Source: Thermoplasmatota archaeon (lineage in GTDB: Archaea; Thermoplasmatota; E2; DHVEG-1). From it: a DNA stretch of 15,681 nucleotides. A program made the position numbers and the translations under genes. Numbering within the stretch: position 1 is the stretch's first letter; the number at the start of each line of letters is the position of its first letter. Of this stretch, positions 1-7,127 are shown piece after piece. The notes below the pieces were generated by a model. The model searched no databases. It worked only from the letters and a program-made list of their open reading frames with translations, and was not told the DNA's origin. The DNA lies in assembly GCA_018334795.1 (NCBI GenBank), contig JAGXLH010000030.1, positions 1 through 15,681 on the forward strand, in the 5' to 3' direction.

Positions 1-124
1 ATTTGTTTTGTCCAATATCAATATTTTTTTGAGTTGATAGAGAATATGATGGTATGGATCCAATGCATTCAATTGATAGTAAAAAAAGTATTGAGCATAG
101 GGCAATTAGTGTTTTTTTGTTCAT
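1..124 (-). CDS. Exported protein of unknown function, N-terminal part only (cut by window edge)
   Basis: An open frame runs from the ATG at 124 to the left edge, about 41 codons. It begins MNKKTLIALCSILFLLS: two lysines followed by a hydrophobic core of about 14 residues, the layout of a Sec signal peptide. A Cys in the following IECIGS segment could suggest lipidation, but the surrounding residues are a poor lipobox. A near-perfect ribosome-binding site, GAGGAGGT, lies 6 nt upstream, which makes the start convincing despite the short length. The remaining sequence (SIPSYSLSTQKN and onward) shows no recognisable domain. It is divergent from the cyclase gene and shares the intergenic promoter region with it. 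Function cannot be assigned. The other exported proteins in the window suggest a secreted or surface role. Confidence 0.7.
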   Translation of the reverse strand, partial: MNKKTLIALCSILFLLSIECIGSIPSYSLSTQKNIDIGQNK

Positions 125-130
125 CAGTCT

Positions 131-138
131 ACCTCCTC
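131..138 (-). promoter_or_regulatory. Strong ribosome-binding site of the left-edge gene
   Basis: The minus strand reads GAGGAGGT, 6 nt before the ATG at 124. It is the longest match to the archaeal anti-SD in the window and fixes the start of the truncated gene. Confidence 0.75.
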
Positions 139-198
139 AGATTTTAATTGATAATATCATGAAATTGTTTTTTTTCAAAAAGGTAATTATCATTCATT

Positions 199-208
199 AT
201 TTATAAAT
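199..208. promoter_or_regulatory. Palindromic TATA element between divergent genes
   Basis: ATTTATAAAT is its own reverse complement and lies between the ATGs at 124 (-) and 286 (+). Counting about 25 nt either way gives start sites near 230 (+) and 178 (-), with leaders of roughly 50-55 nt for both genes. It is therefore a candidate shared TATA box. No other equally good TATA is visible in the gap. Confidence 0.5.
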
Positions 209-285
209 TAATGTTTTTTGCTGGTTGATTTGGATTTGAGTTATTAAGCGTATCTATTAAAAAAGCATTATGGATATGGAGTATT

Positions 286-888
286 ATGTTTGTTGATCTA
301 ACGCTTCCTATCGATGATGAAATTCCAGTATTTCCAGGTAATCCGCCTCCTAATATTAAGCAATTTTCAACGATTGAAACTAAAGGATGGAATGAAAAAC
401 AGTTGACTTTTACGTCTCATTTTTCCACTCATATTGATGCTCCAAAGCATATGATTGAATCTGGAAAAACACTTTCAGATTACCTTATTGAATCCTTCAT
501 TGGAGAGGCAATAGTTTTTGATGTTCGTAACCAATCCACGATAGACATTGATGTAAGTAAAGTAAAACCTGGTGATTTTGTGTTCTTTTTTACAGGTTAT
601 AGTGACCATATTTATGAAAAAGAGTATTTTGAAAATAATCCAGTTATATCTGAAAGTATCATTCGAAAACTTATTGAAAAAAAGATTTCCATTCTTGGCA
701 TTGATTCATTTACTCCAGACAATCATCCATATCCACTTCACAAACTTCTATTCTTGGATAATATCCGAATTGTAGAGAATGTAACGAATTTAGACAAAAT
801 ATCTCAGCAACGATTTTTTTGTTATATTTTCCCATTAAATATTAAAAATGCTGATGGAGCACCTTGTCGAGTTGTGGCAGAAATTTAA
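286..888 (+). CDS. Cyclase family metal-dependent hydrolase (kynurenine formamidase-like)
   Basis: This 200-residue protein matches the cyclase/kynurenine formamidase family (PF04199) in length and motif. The metal-binding signature is H45-F-S-T-H49-I-D51-A-P-K-H55, close to the family HxGTHxDxPxH with Ser in place of the usual Gly. The C-terminal half has the typical GIDSFTPD segment (around 138-145), then PLHKLLF, then an IVENVTNL segment. Known members hydrolyse amides or lactones such as N-formylkynurenine, or act as isatin hydrolases. The substrate here is not visible, and no tryptophan-catabolism genes are adjacent. No signal peptide is present, so it is probably cytoplasmic. GGAG lies 4 nt before the ATG. 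The gene is convergent with the GltS-like transporter, separated by 31 bp containing a T6 run that may end this transcript. Confidence 0.85.
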   Translation: MFVDLTLPIDDEIPVFPGNPPPNIKQFSTIETKGWNEKQLTFTSHFSTHIDAPKHMIESGKTLSDYLIESFIGEAIVFDVRNQSTIDIDVSKVKPGDFVFFFTGYSDHIYEKEYFENNPVISESIIRKLIEKKISILGIDSFTPDNHPYPLHKLLFLDNIRIVENVTNLDKISQQRFFCYIFPLNIKNADGAPCRVVAEI

Positions 889-919
889 AATTGAACGAAT
901 TGGCAAAACGTCTTATTTT

Positions 920-2287
920 TTAGAATTGTGGTTTTCCCCATAATCCAAAAAGTCGGATTAATGCAAGAGCGACCAGTAACATTGCCGCAAACACAAGTAG
1001 TGTTTGTTCCATGCTCCAACCCCATAATACTGGTGCATTTACTAATAGCATTCCTGAGAGTACAAAAGGTGCAGCAAATATGGAGGTTAGTCCTAAATCT
1101 ATTGCAGCAGGTGTTTTGAATTCAGGATCAAGTATTCTTACCAAAAGAAGCCCACTAGGAACCGTACCAGTTACGGTGCCAAATATTCCTGCGGTTCGTT
1201 CTAAAGCATATTTCTTCCACATTCGTTTTCCTAGATAAAAGACCACTATCAATGTAATCACACCCGTAACAAAGGAAATAACAGATATTGGTAACAAGTA
1301 GTTCCATATGATTGCTAGTTCAATAGATGCAATAGTTGCAACAATTAAGAAATCAACAGACCATCCAGTGATTCGTTTTTGTACATCTCTATCTAATAAA
1401 TAATCAACGTCCAATCTAGTTATCAATAAGCGAACAAGTAAAGCGACTACAAGGCCAAAGAAAAAGAAGAATCCCCACAGCATTTTTGCGATATCTGATG
1501 GAAGAATGCTGGTTAACAGACTGACCAGTCCATACGTTGCTATATAACTTACTCCAACAAGTGCGAAATGAAATGATAAGACATCTACATTAGCTGGATG
1601 GGTGGTTTCAAATCCTGCGTTTTGTTTTTTTTGGTTTTTTGAAATTATACCCTTCACAAAATCAGTTGGAAGGATTTTTGGTGTTTGATCAGAATATCCT
1701 TTTCGTATTCCCCAATCAACTAATGGTACTCCTACAAAGAATGCAAAAAAGAATCCAATTGCTGCAAATGTTAATCCTACAACAGTTGCATTGGTAAATC
1801 CCGCGATTTGTTGCCATGTTTCGCCGATAGATAAGGCTTGTCCCGGTCCTTCGATAAACCCTAGCGGTGTAAGAAAACCAAAGGTTGGGAAGAGATCAAG
1901 TCCAATTCCAATAAAAAATATAGTAAATAATCCTCCAATGATTGCTTGTAAGGGAAAAATAACTCCTTGCATTAAACCCATGCCAAGAGGTCCAGCGATT
2001 TTGTCTTTTTTTGAACCATGTTTTCGTATTTTACTCGCAGGTGTCAATCCTACGCTGATAAATGATAGATTGAATAAGTGATAAACGGTGAGTTCAAGTG
2101 TTTCCAAAGGAAGTATGATGAGGCCGCTGTTTCGTAGAATCATTGCAACAAGGCCGCCAATGAGACAAGCAGGAATTAAAAATTTTTGTAGGAATTTAAT
2201 TTTTGCTCGGAATATTACACCTACGAGTAGAAAAACAGCAAGACTTGATATGACAAGAATGGATTCAAAGGGAAATATTTCTTCCAT
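920..2287 (-). CDS. gltS: Glutamate:Na+ symporter, GltS (ESS) family
   Basis: The 455-residue protein is very hydrophobic, with roughly ten or more membrane segments spread over its length. The most diagnostic stretch is at about 140-192: GFIEGPGQALSIGETW, then GLTFAAIGF, then VGVPLVDWG, which matches the GltS/ESS family of sodium:glutamate symporters. The family is usually about 400 residues; the excess here lies mainly in the hydrophilic loop between the halves (about 195-232) and at the ends. The N-terminal half has LIPACLIGGL and a GMGLMQGVI re-entrant-like segment. The likely role is import of glutamate or a related anion with sodium; substrate specificity is inferred from family only. 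Before the ATG there is only a weak AGGCGAT ribosome-binding match. It sits alone, divergent from the Trp-rich protein and convergent with the cyclase. Confidence 0.85.
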   Translation of the reverse strand: MEEIFPFESILVISSLAVFLLVGVIFRAKIKFLQKFLIPACLIGGLVAMILRNSGLIILPLETLELTVYHLFNLSFISVGLTPASKIRKHGSKKDKIAGPLGMGLMQGVIFPLQAIIGGLFTIFFIGIGLDLFPTFGFLTPLGFIEGPGQALSIGETWQQIAGFTNATVVGLTFAAIGFFFAFFVGVPLVDWGIRKGYSDQTPKILPTDFVKGIISKNQKKQNAGFETTHPANVDVLSFHFALVGVSYIATYGLVSLLTSILPSDIAKMLWGFFFFFGLVVALLVRLLITRLDVDYLLDRDVQKRITGWSVDFLIVATIASIELAIIWNYLLPISVISFVTGVITLIVVFYLGKRMWKKYALERTAGIFGTVTGTVPSGLLLVRILDPEFKTPAAIDLGLTSIFAAPFVLSGMLLVNAPVLWGWSMEQTLLVFAAMLLVALALIRLFGLWGKPQF

Positions 2288-2496
2288 GATAAATCGCCTA
2301 GAATGTTATTTTATGATACAAACTCTTTTTTTCACGGGTTAGAATCACTAATTGTTTATCTAGTTATTGCTATTATGAATATGAGTGAAATTTAATATAC
2401 TCCAAATAATAACGTTTTGTTTGGTAAAAGATGTTTTGATTTTTTTAATGATTTTATTGCTAGATCATTAATTCACTGTTTGTTTCAAAAAAATAT

Positions 2497-2512
2497 GCTT
2501 ATATTTATAAGC
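2497..2512 (+). promoter_or_regulatory. TATA box embedded in an inverted repeat, promoter of the Trp-rich protein
   Basis: GCTTATA-TT-TATAAGC is a perfect 7-bp inverted repeat with a 2-nt spacer, preceded by an A-rich tract that could serve as BRE. A start site 25 nt downstream falls near 2530, just before the GTGAGGAG ribosome-binding site and the ATG at 2546. The symmetry makes it a possible binding site for a dimeric regulator competing with TBP, which is inference. Confidence 0.55.
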
Positions 2513-2545
2513 GTGAACACATTACTTTTGTGTTAGTGAGGAGAG

Positions 2546-3115
2546 ATGAATTGGAAAGATAGATCCGCATATGCATTCATCAAAACGAGGCAGGGAACCG
2601 CTGAAGAAGTATGGAAACGATTTCATAACTGGGAGAATATGATCGGTACTTGGGTTGTAACTGGTGAATATGATGTGATCGCCTGGTTTGATGCAAAGGA
2701 TTGGGATACCATTCACGATTGTATTGCTACGATTAAGCAATGGGATGAAGTTGAAGATACCAAAACCCATATGGTGCATAATGGTTATAAAACTGGTAAC
2801 TGGTGGTGGGAGAAACCAAATGGTGCTTGGATGTTATTTAAGGAAAACAAGTTAGATGAGACCAGTGAACATGTTCCTCAATGGGATTGGATCACAAGTG
2901 GTGCAAGTATTCCTGGTGATTGGGATTATATGGCTTGGATTGAAGCAAATGATTGGGATGAACTATGGCATCATCTAATGGAAACAAAAAAAAGTCAATG
3001 GAAAACAACCGCAGTTTTGCCTTTGAAATCCTGGTGGAATAAAACCTGGGAGCAGAACTGGTGGGATGAGTCTTTAGAACAATCTCATCAGCAAACACCT
3101 TATGCACAACAGTAA
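2546..3115 (+). CDS. Tryptophan-rich protein of two Lrp/AsnC ligand-binding (RAM)-like domains, no HTH
   Basis: The 189-residue protein has 23 tryptophans (12%). Residues about 6-80 read as an AsnC/Lrp C-terminal (RAM, PF01037-like) domain: AYAFIKTRQGTAEEV, then TWVVTGEYDVIAWFDAKDWD, then an Ile/Val-rich end strand. Residues about 93-160 repeat the plan: GAWMLFKEN, then GDWDYMAWIEANDWDEL, then TTAVLPL. The two copies align as G-x2-D-x2-A-W-x2-A-x-D-W-D. There is no helix-turn-helix, so it should not bind DNA by itself. Stand-alone RAM domains in the literature bind small ligands or partner with full Lrp proteins. The tail (161-189) carries WW, W and WW clusters then a Gln-rich end. GTGAGGAG lies directly before the ATG. 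A T9 run after the stop probably ends transcription. The domain assignment is by pattern, and the function is unknown. Confidence 0.7.
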   Translation: MNWKDRSAYAFIKTRQGTAEEVWKRFHNWENMIGTWVVTGEYDVIAWFDAKDWDTIHDCIATIKQWDEVEDTKTHMVHNGYKTGNWWWEKPNGAWMLFKENKLDETSEHVPQWDWITSGASIPGDWDYMAWIEANDWDELWHHLMETKKSQWKTTAVLPLKSWWNKTWEQNWWDESLEQSHQQTPYAQQ

Positions 3116-3166
3116 ATTATAGTATAATTCAGTGAGTCAATAGAGTCGTTGATTCATTGTTCATTC

Positions 3167-3175
3167 TTTTTTTTT
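3167..3175 (+). terminator. Oligo-T terminator after the Trp-rich protein gene
   Basis: A run of nine T begins 52 bp after the stop codon at 3115, followed by ATTTT. There is no clear stem-loop before it. T-runs of this length are the standard archaeal termination signal. Confidence 0.6.
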
Positions 3176-3231
3176 ATTTTAAAATAAAGGAAACAAAAAT
3201 TTTTAATCGTTTAGGTTGATTCGTCTCATTG

Positions 3232-3651
3232 ATGAAGACAAAGAAAATTGGAAATAAGATCATTGTCCGGATTGATAAGGGAGAAGAAATTGTTAAATCT
3301 CTTTTGAACATTTGTAAAGAATATAATGTGACGTTAGGATCTATCATGGGACTTGGAGCAACAAATAAGGTAACCATTGGTCTTTTTGATGTAGATACTA
3401 AAAAATATCATTCAGAAAAATTTACTGGTAATTATGAAATTGCGCCATTAATGGGAAATATTACCATGATGAACGAAGAGCCTTATTTGCATTTACATAT
3501 CAATGTTTGTGATGCTAGTCATCATTCTTTCGGAGGACATTTGAATAAGGCCGTGGTGAGTGCAACGTTTGAAGCAATCATTGATTTGATTGATGGTCAG
3601 GTAACGCGTGTGTTTGATGATGAAACTGGTCTGAATCTTTTGGAAATATAA
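3232..3651 (+). CDS. PPC/DUF296 domain protein (PCC-domain, putative DNA-binding)
   Basis: I start this at the ATG at 3232; a TTG one codon earlier is less likely. The 139-residue product is a single PPC domain (PF03479): GEEIVKSLLNICKEY and SIMGLGATNKVTIGLFD early, then Y-L-H87-L-H89-INV, then the signature G101-G-H103-L, ending with a VFDDETGLNLLEI strand. The HxH and GGHL histidines are in the positions that can bind metal in bacterial and archaeal homologues. In plants the same domain follows AT-hooks. Here no AT-hook is present, so DNA binding is not demonstrated, and archaeal members form trimers of unknown role. Upstream there is an AGGTTGAT match 11 nt before the ATG and an AT-rich TATA-like stretch near 3177-3187. 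It is co-directional with the genes on both sides but separated from them by long gaps, so probably monocistronic. Confidence 0.85.
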   Translation: MKTKKIGNKIIVRIDKGEEIVKSLLNICKEYNVTLGSIMGLGATNKVTIGLFDVDTKKYHSEKFTGNYEIAPLMGNITMMNEEPYLHLHINVCDASHHSFGGHLNKAVVSATFEAIIDLIDGQVTRVFDDETGLNLLEI

Positions 3652-3675
3652 GTACCCTCTTTAGTGTGGTGCTTG

Positions 3676-3694
3676 ATCAGTTAAATTAATTGAT
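3676..3694. repeat. 19-bp near-palindrome
   Basis: ATCAGTTAA-A-TTAATTGAT: nine-base arms around one central base, with a single G/T mismatch. It lies 25 bp after the PPC stop codon, so it could be an operator or a weak hairpin at the 3' end of that transcript. Confidence 0.45.
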
Positions 3695-3699
3695 TATTG

Positions 3700-3727
3700 A
3701 ATGGTTTTATGAGGATTAATGGTTTTA
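3700..3727. repeat. Direct repeat pair AATGGTTTTA
   Basis: AATGGTTTTA occurs at 3700-3709 and 3718-3727, and flanking bases are also similar (TGAGG versus GGTGG after each copy), giving a near-tandem unit of about 18 bp. Confidence 0.45.
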
Positions 3728-3759
3728 GGTGGATAAAGAATCGTCTCATATAAACAATA

Positions 3760-3783
3760 AGATTCCTCAGGTTCAGATTCCTC
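3760..3783. repeat. Direct repeat pair AGATTCCTC
   Basis: AGATTCCTC occurs at 3760-3768 and 3775-3783, a period of 15 bp, followed by a TATA-like CTATAAAA. It could be a regulator site pair, but that is only inference. Confidence 0.4.
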
Positions 3784-3920
3784 TATAAAAAATGATTTTT
3801 TAGTATAAAGTACCGAATGAATACACATTCCAAGTCTGTTTGTTCTTTTTTCTTCACTTTTACATATTTTGAGAAATCACTTTGCGGTTTTTCCTTTTTC
3901 GGAATGTTTATATTCTCATT

Positions 3921-3930
3921 TTTATATTAA
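3921..3930 (+). promoter_or_regulatory. TATA box placing the C25 peptidase start as leaderless
   Basis: TTTATATTAA is centred about 25 nt before the ATG at 3950, the distance expected between TATA and transcription start in archaea. No good ribosome-binding site precedes that ATG, so a leaderless transcript is the simplest reading. Confidence 0.5.
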
Positions 3931-3949
3931 ACAATTGGGTAAATTGAAT

Positions 3950-5851
3950 ATGGATCAGGTACAAACCAAGATAATGGCAGTGATTCTTGTTATTACCTTT
4001 ATTATCTCAGCAGCATCTCTATCATATGTTATGAGTATATCTTCAGTTGATGATGGAAAGAAAGAAATCGTAAAAGATTCTAAGTTTCCCATTATTGAAA
4101 AACAGTTCACATTCTCTGAACCAGAAATCATTGAAGGAACAGAATATCTGAATGTTTATGTTGAAGAATCTGATTTTAACAGTATTCATGATCAATGGCC
4201 AGTTCTTCCAGTTAATATTACCACGTTTGAGTTTGCTTTTGGAACAAAAATCATTGATGTAAAAACTACATTTTCTGAATCAAAAACAATTCCATTGTCA
4301 AAAGATGTTGCCTATGGATCTTGTTCAACGCTAACAGGTGAAAGTGAAGATATTTATGATAGTGAAAATGTGTTTCCTTCCAGTGTTGTTTCATATCATA
4401 CAGGTGGAGGCCTTTCAAATGGCGAACATAAAACATTTCTTACTCTTAGGATTTATCCTGTGACCTATTCACCAGTTTTAGATGAAGTATATTTTGTGGA
4501 TAATGTAAGTGTTAAGATTACCTATAAAGAACCATCCGAGCCATTACTTACTGATGTTGATGAGTACGAATTATTAATCATTAGTCCTGATGATTTTGTT
4601 AACAATCTTGAAAGATTGGTTACTCATAAGAATCATCAGGGTATTCGCACGAGGATTACAACGGTTGAAGAAATAAAGGAAGATCGACTTGGTTGTGATC
4701 TTCAAGAAGGAATCAAATATTTCATTAAACAGGAAATCGAAGAATCAGGTATTGATTATGTCCTTCTTGTTGGTGGACGAGATAGACAATCTACTCGATG
4801 GAATCTTCCAGTTCGGTATAGTCATGTATTGATTCGACCGGGAACTCAGGAAATCATTGAACCTTCTTTTATTTCTGATTTATATTATGCTGATATTTAT
4901 GATAGCACAGGTAATTTTTCAGCATGGAATTCAAATCATAATGATGTATTTGCAGAATTCAATGAGACTATTATTGATGATATGGATTTGTATCCAGATA
5001 TTGCACTTGGAAGGCTTCCCTGTCGAAATAAACGAGAAGTGGCAACCATCGTTGATAAAATCATAACGTATGAAAAAGAAACAAAGAATAGCGATTGGTT
5101 TGAAAATATCATTCTTGTAAGTGGAGATCATTGGGATGATGAGGCACATATCAATGAAGGTGTATTAATCATGGAGGAAGCAGCTGAAATCATGGATGAT
5201 TTCAATCCAGTTGAACTGTTTGCAACCGAAGATAATAAGTTTTTAAGCAGAGATATTAGAAAAATCATGAATGATGGTGCTGGTTTTGCTTATTTTTGTG
5301 GTCATGGTGGGATCAGTGCATGGGGCATTCATCTTCCACCAGATGCTTCTGGTTGGGCACCAACATTGACCCGCCTTGGATTGTTTAATTTTTATAAGAA
5401 TATATATATGAACTTTTTACGAAATAGAAACAAACTTCCAGTTACGGTAGTTGGTGGTTGTAATAATGGTCAATTTGATGTTTCCTTTTTTAGTATGCTT
5501 CAACAAGGAAGAATCACGCTTTCTCCTCATTGTTGGGCCTGGCACTTAGCAATTCAGAAGAAAGGGGGAAGCATTGCTACTATTGCTAACACCGGTCTTG
5601 GTACTCATGCTATGGATGATAATGATAATAATGGTGTGAATGATTATCTGGAGATTTATGATGGTTGGCTTGAACTTGAATTTTTTAGATTGTATCAACA
5701 TGAGAATTTTGATATGCTTGGTGAGACTCAGCAAGAAGCAATAAAAACATATTTGCATCGATTCCTTGGAGGTAGGGATGAAATGGATATAAAAATGGTG
5801 CAGCAATGGCAATTATTTGGTGATCCAACACTAAAGATTGGTGGATATTAG
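3950..5851 (+). CDS. Exported gingipain-like cysteine peptidase (family C25)
   Basis: I start at the ATG at 3950; the frame runs further upstream only through a TTG with no signal peptide sense. The 633-residue protein begins MDQVQTKIMAVILVITF, a signal peptide or N-terminal anchor (about 7-28). Residues about 35-205 form a beta-rich propeptide-like region. The catalytic domain follows: the ELLIISPDDF strand, the HQGIRTRITT segment, DYVLLVGG, PDIALGRLPCR, then the dyad His452 in YFCGHGG and Cys504 in VVGGCNNGQF. A DDNDNNGVNDYLEIYDG loop (about 561-577) resembles a calcium-binding DxNxNG loop. The end, QLFGDPTLKIGG, is the normal C25 terminus. There is no C-terminal Ig, PKD or PGF-CTERM module. 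Known C25 enzymes cut extracellular proteins after Arg or Lys; specificity here is unknown. It is convergent with the helicase, with a 28-bp gap. Confidence 0.9.
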   Translation: MDQVQTKIMAVILVITFIISAASLSYVMSISSVDDGKKEIVKDSKFPIIEKQFTFSEPEIIEGTEYLNVYVEESDFNSIHDQWPVLPVNITTFEFAFGTKIIDVKTTFSESKTIPLSKDVAYGSCSTLTGESEDIYDSENVFPSSVVSYHTGGGLSNGEHKTFLTLRIYPVTYSPVLDEVYFVDNVSVKITYKEPSEPLLTDVDEYELLIISPDDFVNNLERLVTHKNHQGIRTRITTVEEIKEDRLGCDLQEGIKYFIKQEIEESGIDYVLLVGGRDRQSTRWNLPVRYSHVLIRPGTQEIIEPSFISDLYYADIYDSTGNFSAWNSNHNDVFAEFNETIIDDMDLYPDIALGRLPCRNKREVATIVDKIITYEKETKNSDWFENIILVSGDHWDDEAHINEGVLIMEEAAEIMDDFNPVELFATEDNKFLSRDIRKIMNDGAGFAYFCGHGGISAWGIHLPPDASGWAPTLTRLGLFNFYKNIYMNFLRNRNKLPVTVVGGCNNGQFDVSFFSMLQQGRITLSPHCWAWHLAIQKKGGSIATIANTGLGTHAMDDNDNNGVNDYLEIYDGWLELEFFRLYQHENFDMLGETQQEAIKTYLHRFLGGRDEMDIKMVQQWQLFGDPTLKIGGY

Positions 5852-5853
5852 TC

Positions 5854-5878
5854 AAAAAAAAATAATTGAATGTTCAAT
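5854..5878 (-). terminator. Stem-loop plus T9 terminator of the helicase gene
   Basis: On the minus strand, just after the helicase stop, arms ATTGAA and TTCAAT (5878-5865, 2-nt spacer) are followed by TA and nine T (5862-5854). This is the shape of an intrinsic terminator and lies in the 28-bp gap between convergent genes. Confidence 0.65.
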
Positions 5879-5879
5879 C

Positions 5880-7052
5880 TTATCTTCTTCGTCTTCTATT
5901 CTTCTTGAATCTTCTTCTTTTTTGAGGGATGAAAAACGGAACTTTTTTGAATTCAGGGATTTCTGTTCTGTTAATTTTAAGTTCATCATCACTTTGCACT
6001 CTTCTGAAATTATCATGGTCTGGACGGGTTAACAACGTGATTGCTACTCCTTTTTCTCCAGCACGAGCCGTTCGTCCTATGCGATGAATATATTCTGTTG
6101 GTGTTTTTGGAACATCATAATTATAGATGTGACTAACGTTTTTGATGTCTAATCCTCGTGCAGCTACATCAGTTGCAACAAGCACATCTGTTTTTTCTTT
6201 TTTTAGTTTATCTAGTGATATTGTTCGTTGTTTCTGTGTCATCCCACCATGAATAGCTGAAGCAACTATCCCTTGTTTTTTCAAATTTTTAGCAACTAGA
6301 TCTGATTCCTTTCGAGTCGCACAAAAAACAATGGCAAGATCTGATGTTTTATGTTTTAGTAAATGAACAAGGAGTGAGAATTTATCTTTTTTATCATGAA
6401 TATCAAAAAAGATCTGATGTAATTTGCTTTTATCTACTTGTGATTTTGTTTTAATGATCACTGGATCTTTCAAGTGTTTATGCATTAATCGTTTAACATC
6501 CCTCATAATCGTTGCACTAAACATTAGCGTGTTTCTGTTCTTTGGTGTGTAACTAATGATTTTTTCGACATCATGAATGAAACCCATCTCTAGCATTTTA
6601 TCGGTTTCATCTAAAATGAGGAATCTGACTTTTCTAAAATCAATGGTTCTTCTGCGAAGATGATCTAGCATTCTTCCAGGTGTTGCTACCACGATTTCAG
6701 AGGTTTTTATTTTTTTAATCTGTGGATGTATACCAACGCCACCATACACACTCGTTGTGGTAACATCTATTTTTTTACCAAATGTTTGAAACACATCGGT
6801 CACTTGTATGCATAATTCCCTGGTTGGGGTTAATACGATGGTTTGTAGTCCCTTTCCAGGTTTAATTTTTTCTAGTATTGGTAAACAAAACGCGATTGTT
6901 TTCCCAGATCCAGTTTCTGCTTGTCCTACCACATCTTTTAATTTAATGATTTCTGGGATACATTTTTCTTGTATTGGGGTTAGTTGTTCGAATCCTTGTT
7001 TATTTGTTTGTTCGATAAGATGTTGGTTAAGATTGAGTTCTTCAAATTTCAT
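5880..7052 (-). CDS. DEAD-box ATP-dependent RNA helicase (motif II DETD)
   Basis: This 390-residue protein has the complete DEAD-box set: Q motif GFEQLTPIQ (20-28), motif I AETGSGKT (45-52), Ia PTREL (76-80), GG (104-105), Ib TPGR (124-127), motif II DETD (148-151) where DEAD is usual, III SAT (179-181), IV IVFCATRK, V ATDVAARGLD (293-302) and VI HRIGRTAR (323-330). It ends with a strongly basic tail (about 377-390) that can bind RNA without sequence preference. Such helicases unwind structured mRNA or rRNA and are often cold-induced. Upstream, GGAG lies 11 nt before the ATG, but a TATA-like GATATAAAAT (7078-7069) is only about 22 nt away, so a leaderless start is also possible. It sits 75 bp after TFB on the same strand. 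The Thr for Ala change in motif II keeps the catalytic Asp and Glu. Confidence 0.96.
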   Translation of the reverse strand: MKFEELNLNQHLIEQTNKQGFEQLTPIQEKCIPEIIKLKDVVGQAETGSGKTIAFCLPILEKIKPGKGLQTIVLTPTRELCIQVTDVFQTFGKKIDVTTTSVYGGVGIHPQIKKIKTSEIVVATPGRMLDHLRRRTIDFRKVRFLILDETDKMLEMGFIHDVEKIISYTPKNRNTLMFSATIMRDVKRLMHKHLKDPVIIKTKSQVDKSKLHQIFFDIHDKKDKFSLLVHLLKHKTSDLAIVFCATRKESDLVAKNLKKQGIVASAIHGGMTQKQRTISLDKLKKEKTDVLVATDVAARGLDIKNVSHIYNYDVPKTPTEYIHRIGRTARAGEKGVAITLLTRPDHDNFRRVQSDDELKINRTEIPEFKKVPFFIPQKRRRFKKNRRRRR

Positions 7053-7127
7053 AGTGTTGTGTTCTCCGATTTTATATCAAGTATTGTTTTTGTTTTTTTA
7101 TGTTAAGATTATAGAAAATAATTTTTT

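Larger units (their letters stand above)
3652..3949. other. 298-bp intergenic region upstream of the C25 peptidase, with short repeats
   Basis: No gene is visible. The region holds a near-palindrome (3676-3694), two pairs of short direct repeats (3700-3727 and 3760-3783), and several TATA-like strings, of which TTTATATTAA at 3921-3930 is best placed for the peptidase gene. The longest ATG frames are about 14 codons and look random. Confidence 0.6.

Noticed and set aside
3869..3949. N-terminal extension of the C25 peptidase from a TTG.
   Set aside because: It places 27 odd residues before a clear signal peptide and ignores the TATA box centred 25 nt before the ATG at 3950.
6980..7000. TTCGAATCC strings here and in several other places recalling the tRNA T-loop.
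   Set aside because: They sit inside protein-coding genes, and no acceptor, D or anticodon stems can be built around them.
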